Below are positions 10,966 through 20,689 of a stretch of 64,000 nucleotides of DNA, in pieces. Origin of the DNA: Isoetes taiwanensis (Eukaryota; Streptophyta; Lycopodiopsida; Isoetales; Isoetaceae); contig JAJEKV010000025.1 of the NCBI GenBank assembly GCA_021234155.1, positions 12,749,654 to 12,813,653 of the forward strand, written 5' to 3'. Under the pieces are notes generated by a model, which made no database searches, had not been told where the DNA came from, and saw nothing but the letters and a program-made list of their open reading frames with translations. Numbering within the stretch: position 1 is the first letter of the stretch; the number at the start of each line of letters is the position of its first letter. The position numbers were made by a program, and so were the translations under genes.

Positions 10966-12622
10966 CCTGCAACCTAGTGATAACGGCTAGCACAACAACT
11001 AATACAATAATGTTATCTTCTTGATATATTCCAACACTCCCCCTCAAGAAGATGACTATTTAGAAGTTACAGAAACCAATCTCCTGTCCTTCACTAATAC
11101 TCATCAAGATAAACTCCCAATCTGTCAAAGACTTTCCAATGAAGTAACGCTCCCCCTTAGCTAGCTGTCATATGCGAAGCATGCACAAGGTCAGGCAAAG
11201 GGATCACTAGCTACGATGCATGGTGGTGATCCACAAGAGACAATTCTAAGTGAAACATATGTATGCAGTTTACAATTCTGTGCTTTGAGAACTTTTGCTT
11301 GCTGTGGCAGCACAATTGCACTAACAAGAATTGGTCAGATACCTCCACATAACAGATTTGACAGGGTAAAGTTTGATGTTAATGCATATGAAGCACAGAT
11401 GGATGTCAGATCCCACAATCAAGTTGTAGGAGTTGTATCTTCTACATACTATCCCATGGCACACTGGAAGCATGTCATTGAGGAGCATGAGCAAATTAAG
11501 CAAGAGAAATCATTCTGGATACAAGATGGGTCTGAAGTTTTTCTCATAGTGCACAAGCCAAGAGCAGGTTTGGCTACGGCTATGGTCAGGCAGTACGAGA
11601 GTCTGTTCAGGATGGATAGGACTATATTTGGATTGAAAAATTTGCCAGAGACTTCTAATGCATGTGGCGCTGATAAAGCAAACAATGGATCACCTAGGTG
11701 GGGACATCATAGTAATTGGGTCCGAACTCATAACGATTGTAAGAAAGGACCCTGGGAACAGAATATAACATGTATTAACAGTCCAGAAGCAAGTAAGGAA
11801 GAGAAGACGTCATTATACTTCAAGATGCAAGGGGGAGAATATAGCAACATGTCCAGGTACAGTAGTATTATGCATCATGAAGTAGAGAAAAAGAGGTACT
11901 TTGATGTCAGGCTTAAGATCGCAACAATATTATGTACTGAGACAAACCAGCAAAGGCCCATTGAAGTGATCTGGTTGCAACATCTCAGCAATTCGCATGC
12001 GCACTGGAAAAGGGCACAGATTCACATTTTAAAGCAAGTGGACAGTCATGCCAACAAGTGGGATTTTTGTGTTAATCGTTCAACAAAGTGGACAGTTACT
12101 AGGAAACAGGAGTTTTGCAATCATCATATGGCAAAGGGAATTTTGCATTCTAAAGCAAAGCAGAGACAGGTGGACAGATTTTCTTTATTCTCTTGTTGCC
12201 TCCTTAACAGTCTGAATCTGCATGGCAGGCTGATACTGTCTCATAATGCAAGGGATAATTCATTTTGGATGGGCATTTTTAGAGACATTATATCTCTGGC
12301 AGGGTCTTTGACATTGATGGCAGTTACTGGCAAGTGTGAATTCATGTTATATTTAAAGGGAGCCTTAGATACATTACAGTTAGCTAAGGGGGAGCATTAG
12401 CTGACAGCTAGCTAAGGGGGAGCGTTACTTCATTGGAAAGTCTTTGACAGATTGGGAGTTTATCTTGATGAGTATTAGTGAAGGACAGGAGATTGGTTTC
12501 TGTAACTTCTAAATAGTCATCTTCTTGAGGGGGAGTGTTGGAATATATCAAGAAGATAACATTATTGTATTAGTTGTTGTGCTAGCCGTTATCACTAGGT
12601 TGCAGGTCAGCATCTATTAGTG
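10950..12622. repeat. 221-bp perfect inverted repeat (foldback) inside the LTR element
   Basis: 10950-11170 is the exact reverse complement of 12402-12622. The right arm is the natural 3' end of the element (about 134 bp of internal sequence with the purine tract plus the first 87 bp of the LTR). The left arm is an inverted second copy. The 1.2 kb between the arms holds the ORF at 11216-12400. The transcript would form a very long stem. Confidence 0.93.
11216..12400 (+). CDS. Open frame of unknown origin inside the LTR element
   Basis: A 394-codon frame uninterrupted by stops. The first third looks like conserved plant protein sequence (IGQIPPHNRFDRVKFDV, VVGVVSSTYYPMAHWKHVI, SEVFLIVHKPRAGLA, VRQYESLFRMDRTIFG), but I cannot name the family. 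The last two thirds are compositionally random. No gag, protease, RT or integrase motif is present. It lies between the two arms of the foldback. It may be a gene piece captured by the element that is no longer under selection as a protein. Confidence 0.4.
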   Translation: MHGGDPQETILSETYVCSLQFCALRTFACCGSTIALTRIGQIPPHNRFDRVKFDVNAYEAQMDVRSHNQVVGVVSSTYYPMAHWKHVIEEHEQIKQEKSFWIQDGSEVFLIVHKPRAGLATAMVRQYESLFRMDRTIFGLKNLPETSNACGADKANNGSPRWGHHSNWVRTHNDCKKGPWEQNITCINSPEASKEEKTSLYFKMQGGEYSNMSRYSSIMHHEVEKKRYFDVRLKIATILCTETNQQRPIEVIWLQHLSNSHAHWKRAQIHILKQVDSHANKWDFCVNRSTKWTVTRKQEFCNHHMAKGILHSKAKQRQVDRFSLFSCCLLNSLNLHGRLILSHNARDNSFWMGIFRDIISLAGSLTLMAVTGKCEFMLYLKGALDTLQLAKGEH

Positions 12623-12742
12623 GCAAGGATTTACTAGTCATTATTAGTGGTTCCGATATTTCAGGAACTGCTACATATGTACGAGATCCAATTGTGAATC
12701 GATACACTGTTGTTCATGATTTCTTCACTTCGTTTTCTAATA
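12536..12742 (+). repeat. 3' LTR
   Basis: Identical to 8560-8766. It is preceded by the polypurine tract and followed by the target duplication ATGAC. Confidence 0.95.
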
Positions 12743-12747
12743 ATGAC

Positions 12748-12965
12748 AAGGGAGAAGAGCAGGTCCGTGAAGGCCAGAATACCTTATTTGCACGGATTGT
12801 AACAATAGAGGCAGAAATAGGAATGCATAGCTCCGTACCAACGAAACCATGGCCGCGTCCTTGTGTTCGGAGCAAAATTTTAGGGTTTGCATCTTCTTAT
12901 CGTTGTATATGGGATATATCTAAGGTGTAGTTTGTGCACGCAGAATCACACTACAAACTAAATAA
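12748..12965 (-). promoter_or_regulatory. Displaced upstream flank of the B3 gene
   Basis: Removing the LTR element and one ATGAC copy joins this sequence to 8559. On the minus strand it then reads through to the putative leader exon ending at 8512 (GTAAGT donor). The region contains an AAACCCTAAAATTTT-like motif often seen near plant start sites. It is inferred to be 5' UTR or promoter of the B3 gene, now 4.2 kb further away. 12966-13660 holds nothing that I recognise. Confidence 0.4.
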
Positions 12966-13664
12966 ATACGTGGCGGGTGTTACCCCAAAAATGGTTCTGC
13001 CAGTTGCCCATATCATACTATCATGTCCAAATAATTAATCATCTGTCATGCAAGGCGCCATCTGGCAGTTTTTTTTTATCAGATCTAAACAAAATTGCTT
13101 GTAATTATCCTTCTTGAAGCATCGATCATATATATGATAGCTAAGATGCAAAAAAAACTTACATGAAACCCTACAAGATTTTGAAAGCGGTTAGAGCCTT
13201 TTTTATATGGGATCGTTTGAACGGCGCATCGAGGGACGCACCACCTGCCGCCCAGGGCTCTGCCCTAGGCCAGCCGTTCATGCTCGCAAGCCCTGGCCTG
13301 CCCATCGGTCTACAATGGATTCTGTGGATCCGGATCTTAGAGACTTCAAGCTTTTGTGGATCTAGAGAAGGACGAAACTTTCTGAGGGATTGGTCAAGGG
13401 CAAGACTTTTAGTTTGTGGCCAGGCAAAGGGATTTCTTCTGCTTTGATTCTCAGGCAAGGATCTATGGCTTCATCCAGGTGATCGACATCTAAATCTTTT
13501 GATATATAATCTGACATAAAGGTTCTTTCCTTTTCTTTCCCATTTCTTATATGCAGAAGTACATAGAACAAGTAGATGGAGGCAACAGGGTTTGTTTCTT
13601 TCAGTAGCCATGGCAGTGTGATGAGTCAATTTTCAAAAAAAAAAAAGATTTTTGTTAGGTGCCT

Positions 13665-13978
13665 TTTGATTTGGCCTGGGTGCCTGGGGTATGGGATAAA
13701 GCCTTGTAGAGATTGGGGCTCATGAGGGATTCGCCTTTTTGGTGCGTTGGTTATCACTAGAGGTGCTAGTGCGTAACATTTGGTATAGCCAAAGTTCAAT
13801 TCCTCCTGGCAATATTGGTGTGTTTCACATGCTTGAAGGTAAGCATCTCGAGGAAGGGGAGGAATTGATATAGCCTGAGTGCCTGGGGTATACGATAAAG
13901 CCTCGTAGAGGCTAAGGCTCATGAAAGATTCACTCTTTTGGTGCATTGGTTATCACTAGAGGGGCTAGTGTAACACCA
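13665..13978. repeat. Two diverged direct copies of about 105 bp
   Basis: The block GGTGCCTGGGGTATRSGATA, then AAGCCTYGTAGAG and TGGTGCRTTGGTTATCACTA, occurs at about 13678-13775 and 13878-13975, roughly 200 bp apart. The part TGGTGCGTTGG plus AGTTCAATTCC about 55 bp later weakly resembles polymerase III A and B boxes, so a tRNA-derived SINE is possible but not shown. Confidence 0.6.
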
Positions 13979-14351
13979 CAAGAGAATGGGGGCTATAGTG
14001 TCTAGCATATTGGCAAACAATTTGACACTATGTGAACCTTCAATATTCCTAAAATGGTCAAAATCCCGACACTATACTAGACGTCATCATTGGTCACTGG
14101 GGTGGCCACCATTCATTCAAGATTGTGACCAAATTTTTTTGACACTAGTAGAGTTTTCAACAAGTTTGCAACCTGTATTGTTGTGACAAGTTAGCATCAC
14201 ATATAATAGTAGTTTAGTGCCAAGAATATCAACAAGCATTGTGTTGATACATCAAGTTTTAAGAATGATTTGTGCTAAAACTACAAATATGTAGTGACAA
14301 GCTTCAAATTACATATTGTGTCAAAACTACACCAAGCATTTTGTTGAGTTG

Positions 14352-14530
14352 CAGTATGGTTTATGACAAGCTTGCGTCGACTTTAAGTATATTTTATCCC
14401 AAAACCACAAATATATAGTGACAAGCTTTGAATTAGATTTAGTATGGTTTATGACAAGCTTGCGTCGACTTTAAGTATATTTTATCCCAATATATAGTGA
14501 CAAGCTTTGAATTAGATTTTGTATCAAAAT
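14352..14530. repeat. Tandem duplication of about 87 bp
   Basis: GTATGGTTTATGACAAGCTT followed by GCGTCGACTTTAAG and ATATATAGTGACAAGCTTTG occurs twice in a row. The second copy has lost about 10 bp (AAACCACAA). Related GTGACAAGCTT motifs occur just upstream. 14530-15040 holds no gene that I can see. Confidence 0.85.
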
Positions 14531-15041
14531 TACATAAGGTAATAGCAGACTTACAAGGGCACCCTAGACTACCATAGTCGTCGGATTCGTCGATCCTACG
14601 GCCCAAATCGTATGTTGGGACCTGTGAGCACCTCTCGTTTCGCTTATAGTCATTTATGATTGGAGGCGCCTATGATTTTGAAATATGAAATACGCTTTCG
14701 TCTAAGGTTTTGAGGGAATATCGAACCTCTATACGGCTTTGCCTAAGATTTTAGAATATGAAATACGGGGGTCAAACCTCTACCAAAATAACTCAATGTC
14801 CTAATAAGACTACTTTAACCAATATAACCAGTGAGCTAATGTGATCTATGTTTTTTTTTTTTTTATAACAACCCATTAAATTGTTTGAGTGATATATAGT
14901 CTATGGTTTCAGGAATTGTTATTTTTTAAATCCATATCAAATCCCCCTGGAACCCCCTATTATTTTGCTACATATTGTAATAGTGTCAACTTAGCAACAA
15001 ACCTCCAAAACACAATCTCTTCATAAAGCATTGCTAACGAG

Positions 15042-16282
15042 AGCTAGTGGCAAGTATTGCCTAGAAATGATGAAGCATCTCAGTTCAAGCCTTTGCCTAA
15101 AGTTCTACTGCTACAGGTTGATAATTGTGTGTCAGAAAATAAGAATAGATATGTTTTAGCATATTCGGCATTGCTTCTGGCCATAGGTCATTTCAAAGAA
15201 GTTAACATGGCATTTCTTATGGTTGGGCATACGCATGAAGATATTGATGCCTTTTTTAGCAGATTTGGAGAAAGCTTATGAAAAAACCATGCTCACACAT
15301 TGTCCCAGTTATTTGAAATATTTGAAAAGTGTTCCGAATCTGTAAAAAATGTTCCACATCTGATACAAGAAGTACCAGACTCTAAAAGATTTTTACATGG
15401 TTATATAGAAGAAGATGGTCAGGAAAAGTGATTGGTCATACTAAGCCATTGCATTTTAGATTGTACATGGATGGGAATGTTCCAAAGTTTCGGTACAAAA
15501 TTCATGCAAGGGAAACTAGCTGGAAGCCAAAAGAAGGGCCTAAACTATTCAAAAAAGATAAAGATAGAAATGTATTGTTGCCAATGGGTGCACTAGAACC
15601 ATTTCCTCTAGTTGAACGGATGAGAGAACATGATAACATTGTATCAGGCATATCTAAATACTTAGACTTTTGGAAAATTGGCTTAGGTCGTTTTGGACTG
15701 GCTTCTAGTCATGATGACCTAATGAGACCTATAATTGAATATTGGGAGGATGTTCTAAAAGCACTTCAACAAAGCCCTATGAGATATTAGGTGCTACATG
15801 AGGGGTTTTGGCCTCATTCCCAATGGAATTCTGCAGAACCAAATGTTCAAGAAGTACATGAAGAAGCAAACAACTTAGGGGACGAAGAAGAAGATGAGCA
15901 TTATTGTGGCCCTGCTAGTGGTCGACCTAAAGAAGTTTTTAGGTCCGAGAAACATATTTCACAAGGAATGTTTCTTATAGTGAGGCATGAGAATGCAAAT
16001 AAGACACCTTTTTGGTTGGGCGTAGCATTAACAGGTCCAAAACAACACCCCAATGGGGTTACAAAAGGCTTACATGTACACGTTCAGAGGTGGAATCCGT
16101 TATGTCGAGGTACGAAAACAATTCAAGCCCAGTACTGTGAATGTTGGACCAAAAGCTGGAAATGTAATCCACAAGATGAACAACAATGGTTGGATGTTTT
16201 GTCAGTCATTCATGCTTGGAAACCTAAAAAGTCTGCTGTGACAATAAAGTGCCTTCAACATAAAAAATTCCAGAATATATAG
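15042..16282 (+). pseudogene. DUF7869-family protein, 5'-truncated and broken
   Basis: The first segment (15057-15281) has the family core: LLLQVDNCVSENKNR, then about 25 residues on FLMVGHTHEDIDAFFSRF. The conserved D..N..ENKN and GHTHEDID..FS blocks suggest an RNase H-like or transposase-like fold, but the biochemical role is unknown to me. An in-frame TGA at 15279 follows. The frame then continues (HAHTLSQLFEIFEK...) to about 15430, where a one-base shift moves it to 15428-15790 (TKPLHFRLYMDG, FRYKIHARETSWKPKE). After a TAG it runs on in the same frame to 16282 (GMFLIVRHENA, PFWLGVAL, QRWNPL). The N-terminal third of the usual protein is missing. It carries at least three disabling lesions. 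Confidence 0.75.
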
Positions 16283-17590
16283 TTAAAATTGTACGAGACC
16301 ACCTTGAATTATGTAATCATTAAAAGGTGTCAATGTAATTTCATGCCCATTAATACAATAGCATGTGTCATTCTCACTTTCAAAGGATTTTTGTTTACTG
16401 TCATAAGCATTTTTTTTAAGTTAATCTTCATATTTTATGATGCGTTGTCATATTTTGCTCCATTTTTTTCTAAATAAAACATGAAAGTAGAGCCACATGT
16501 TAGAACATTCAAGTATCAAAATAACGAATAAGTCCCACTTTTCTTGAATATGTGATTTAATGGAAAGATCGCAAGAGCAGAACTGTTGGTAAGTAATGCC
16601 ACCAGATAAATTGTTCTCAGAACCCACAATTAAGCAACAACAATTCCCACTTTGCTAAACCTTACAATATCTATGAATAGAATAAAACAAAGAATCCTTT
16701 TACTCAAAGTAACTTATAAACGAACGTTACCCAATTTGATTGCCGCATGATGAAATTTGCTTCCTCCTTTCTCATAAGCACATGCCCATTCAAAGGCAAA
16801 AAGTATTTATACTTCCAGATACTAAGAAACTAATTATGACTTCAATAATACCCAAACCTACACAAATATACAAAACAGCGTACTGCATTTCTCTTATGCA
16901 CGAACAAAATCTTAAAGAGAGCAAGTAGAGCTACCAATTATTAAAAAACAAAGACGTGGACAACTTATAACAAATGCCCATATGGCCTCGATCTAAACAG
17001 ACTGCTTCAACAACAACAAACTTTAGGGTTATAGAGGAAGCTTAAGATTTGCCTACAATAATGCTTGTAAAGCCCCTTACCATTGTCCCCTGGGCGGGGA
17101 GGGGGGTTCACTAGAAAAAAAATAGAAACCATGTGAGTGTAAGGGAGGGTTTTGTTTTCGCCCAATTGTACCGTATAAGTATGGAATAAGTTTTTTTTCT
17201 TGCTTGAATTCCATATAATTTATATGAGAAATATGGTAAGGGTATATGAAATATGGGAAAAATTTTTAAGGAAAATTCTGTATAAGGGTTAATTTCTCTT
17301 GACCCTATGCATGCACACGCCCTATGTCTCTTACATTAGTTGCACCACTTGGGATCACTGTGCTGTGCACTCCTTCACAGGTCCCTAAATATGTAGGTAC
17401 ACCAAAGTCAGTTAAATGTCAATCAAAGAAAAACAACTCCAAACTTGTTTATTAATATGCAAAAATATGGAGCAGAACTTGGAGTACTTGAAAGAAAGAG
17501 TACGAACAATTTAAGAAACTTAGAAGAAGATAACATTGTCAAATGTACAATCAAGGGACTTTGATCCTATAGTTAGATTACCATTCTCAG
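16283..17590. other. AT-rich, no gene seen
   Basis: Only short frames without motifs. No repeat with other parts of the window was noticed. Confidence 0.4.
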
Positions 17591-17599
17591 GGAGACTGC

Positions 17600-18725
17600 A
17601 GCTCTGCTGCATTCCCCGTATTAAGTATTTCTGAGGTCAGAGTTTTATCTTTACTTGTTTCTTCTCCTGTTAGAGAAAAGGGTTAGGCGGCTTTTGGAAG
17701 GGGGCCTGTGCAAATTTGTGGTAAGATGGCTCACTGCAGAGAGAAAAAAAATACATGTTGCCACTGTTTTTTGCAGTGTGTAGACACTTGTATTTTAATT
17801 ATACTATGTAAGCAACTTTTTAAGATACATTATACTGCATGGAGAAGGGCAATGCCTTCGCTGGATCTTATTGTGAATAAGTAGATCCAATACTCACGTG
17901 AAAGATAAACTCCATATGATGCAAGAATCCTGCAAAAGTGTAACATAACATCAAAGACAAAGTTGTAAATTATAGCCATACCTGAGAAAGTGAAAAGAAC
18001 AAACCCTTAATCATACGTTAGGCATATCATGTGCACATCTAGATAACTCAAATGCATTCAGTCAAATTGCTTTATGAACACATGAACAGAGACAAAATGA
18101 ACATTAATTGGGGTGTAAGAAGTATGAGGCATCGCAAAAGAAAGGGAGATGAGATTCCTGTGTCTCTAGCAAAGACATGTACAACAATTAGCTCCCTAGC
18201 AAAGACATATACAGTAATTAGCTGGTTTGCCTACTTTTCACTTATAATAGGTAGTTGGCCAAACATCCTAATTTAATATACTCAGGCAAGAACCTGTGTA
18301 ATGTTATTAATGCCAACAAATCAAAACTTGCCTTTGAGAGCAATTTTCTACATGATAAATCTTCCCAAGCAGAGATAGATGTAGTCTAAACTTGAAGACA
18401 AATTGTTTCAATTGGCTAAAATAAAACAGAGGAAAGACACACCTTATCATCGGATGCAATAGAAGAGATGCCTGCTTACTTGCATGATGATTATAGTTGG
18501 TCGAGAGAAAACTAAATGGACGTGCTTCTGCTGCTTCTGGAAGTCTCTGTAAGCAAAGGATCCCCACTTTGTTGAACAAATATGGCATAGCGACATTTGT
18601 TTCTTTAGCTTGCCTCAAAGAATTCAACCCCGAATGTGACAAATCTATAAACCGGGATAACCATCTAAGCCGCTCAGAGTTAAGACTAATGGCTTGTATT
18701 GTAATGCAAAATTGCTTCTAGACGC
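17600..18725 (-). CDS. Candidate multi-exon gene of unknown function
   Basis: On the minus strand, about 18705-18485 reads as a soluble helical protein segment (AISLNSERLRWLSRFIDLSH, then SLRQAKETNVAMPYLFNKVG and LCLQRLPEAAEARPFSFL), ending at a GTAAGC donor. Further down, a mini-exon of about 32 bp near 17930-17895 (GCAG|..|GTGAGT, reading ILASYGVYLS) joins in frame to an exon after CTCTCTGCAG near 17735 (LSHLTTNLHRPPSKSRL). Coding-like composition, matching splice sites and frame continuity support a real or recently lost gene. No family was recognised, the start was not found, and connecting exons may be missing. Confidence 0.3.
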
Positions 18726-18929
18726 GTCTTCCATGTGGCATACATGCCCTTAATCGCCAGAAAAAAGAAATAATCCATCGAAATAAAACCTCTGCCGAAA
18801 TCATGCATAATAAAATTCATGGTATTTCGTAATCAGAAATATTTTCGGTGGAAAAAAATCCCCCAAACCTTAGCCAAAGTAGCCTATAAAAAAATCTAAA
18901 AAGTTTCTAACCAAATTAAAACAATAGAT

Positions 18930-20300
18930 CTAAAATTATTAATTATTAATTGTTAATTCTTAAGGCTTTTCTATCAAAAGAAATTTAAATATTTAAATTT
19001 TTTCTTTTGATAATGTTTTTGCTTCGTATTATAATTATTTTGCTAATGTTTGAAATTGAATCTTAAATTACATAAAATATCAAGTATTTTTAATAATATA
19101 TAGTACATATGTATTATAGTATTATAAAGACTAATATAAAGTCATGATAGATAATAAAAATTAAATGTGAATTTTAAGCATATTTTTTAGACATTTTAAT
19201 CTTTTTTATTTTAGAAATATTTATTCTAGACGTTTTAAACAGATTAAATTTTATATTGGCAAGGTCATATCGCCAATGGTGAATCTAAGAATAGGCAAAT
19301 AATAAAAATATAGAAGTGCCTTACTCTTAAGCAATATTAGGATAGTGTAGTTGTAATAAAAATTTGGATCATCAAATCCAAGTGTGGAGCTTAATCTGGA
19401 TTGATGGGGAGAATAGAATAGAATAGTTTTTAATAGAATAGAAGACAATGTAAGAACATCCCAATAAAAACAAGTTTTGTGTAATAATGATATATATTTG
19501 TCCCATGCGTAATATTTTATAACCATTCATTCCTCCATTGAAACTAATTCTATAGTCAAAAGTAACAAATGATGAATCCTCTTTTGTGTGAAAGACCAGC
19601 ATGTCTTTGATCACTATAATCTTCACACTTTCTTGATTGCATAATTTTTATTATTTTGACATCTATCATCGGTTGTGCACGTGGTATTTTCTACACTTTA
19701 TTAGATCTTGTCAAAAGCTTGAATTGCAGTATACTTGATTTGTTTTGTATGACTAGTCGCCTTCTATATTTTTGCATAAGCTATCTCTATGTTGTCAAGG
19801 TCCCTCTTTCTATAATAAGCTTTAATAGATATTTTTAAGTTCTACCCAAAACATCAACAAATGACGAGCTACGATCTAATTAGGTTCTTTTTGCGTGATA
19901 GTTTAATTAACCAACAAACTTGAATTGAAATTCAAGTGGCACTTCTTTAGAACCCCAAACCTCAAAGAGATAAACCCCAACGTGATATGTGAGATTTGCC
20001 GAGCTAGAGCGTGTTTCTTAGCGATCTGCAATGTAGATCCAGAAACAAACAAAATAAATCAGATTATGAAGACATTATGGCTCATATTATCAAATTACCT
20101 CAAATTGAATTTTTTACTGCAGGATGGTTTTGAAGCTGGCTCTACGCCTTTAAATTAACTTTAATATAGTCAATTTCAAAAGTCTAGAACTATCAACTGA
20201 GAAATCTCAATCCGGAACCAAATTTCATCATTTTTAAGGTGAAAGGGAGCATTTTAGGAGCAGAAAAAAAAGCAAGCAAAGGAGGCAATGAGCCATATGC
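18930..20300. repeat. Unknown dispersed repeat, copy A
   Basis: An AT-rich segment shares ordered blocks with 20690-22960: ACTAATATAAAGTCATG, CTTAAGCA.TAT.ATGATAG, GTAGT.ATAA.AAAAATT, ACTAATTC.ATAG, and a GTGTCTTTGA block. The copies are strongly diverged. No coding sequence; class unknown. Confidence 0.6.
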
Positions 20301-20689
20301 GAAGGGGTGAAGATTATGAATGAGAGGAGAAGGAAGGCAAGGTTTAAAACAAAGGGGAGATAATAAAGGATATGCAAGTCTTTACTTATAGATTAACATC
20401 ATTTATATTTGGATATTTATATTGATTAATGAAAATATTATTTAATTTTAATTTGTCAAATCTCTTGCATTATAAGAAGTCCAATTTCAAATATAATATT
20501 ATTAATAGATCTTGTTATACTACCATTTTTGTTTTTTGATGTCGTTATATAGGTATATTATATATTCATATAAATTATGTTTGTGAAATCTTTAGAATTT
20601 TAATTTTATAATATTAGCCATAAATTTATTTTTTATAAAGTTTATTTATCAAACATTAAAAACTATTGGTTGTCAAATGCTTAAGACTA

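Larger units (their letters stand above)
8560..12742 (+). mobile_element. Young non-autonomous LTR retrotransposon carrying captured gene sequence
   Basis: Two 207-bp LTRs (8560-8766 and 12536-12742) are identical base for base and flanked by the 5-bp target duplication ATGAC (8555-8559 and 12743-12747). A primer binding site for initiator-Met tRNA (TGGTATCAGAGC, 8767-8778) follows the first LTR, and a purine tract (GAGGGGGAG) precedes the second. The 3.77-kb interior has no recognisable gag, protease, integrase or reverse transcriptase; instead it holds tandem repeats, PPR-like sequence, an inverted copy of its own 3' end and an unknown ORF. It must have been mobilised by enzymes from another element. 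The 5-bp TSD and priming site fit copia or gypsy; the LTR ends (TGTTG..TAATA) lack the usual CA. Confidence 0.93.

Noticed and set aside
13740-13815. tRNA gene or SINE
   Set aside because: A- and B-box-like strings exist but no cloverleaf can be formed and no 3' end or target duplication was seen.
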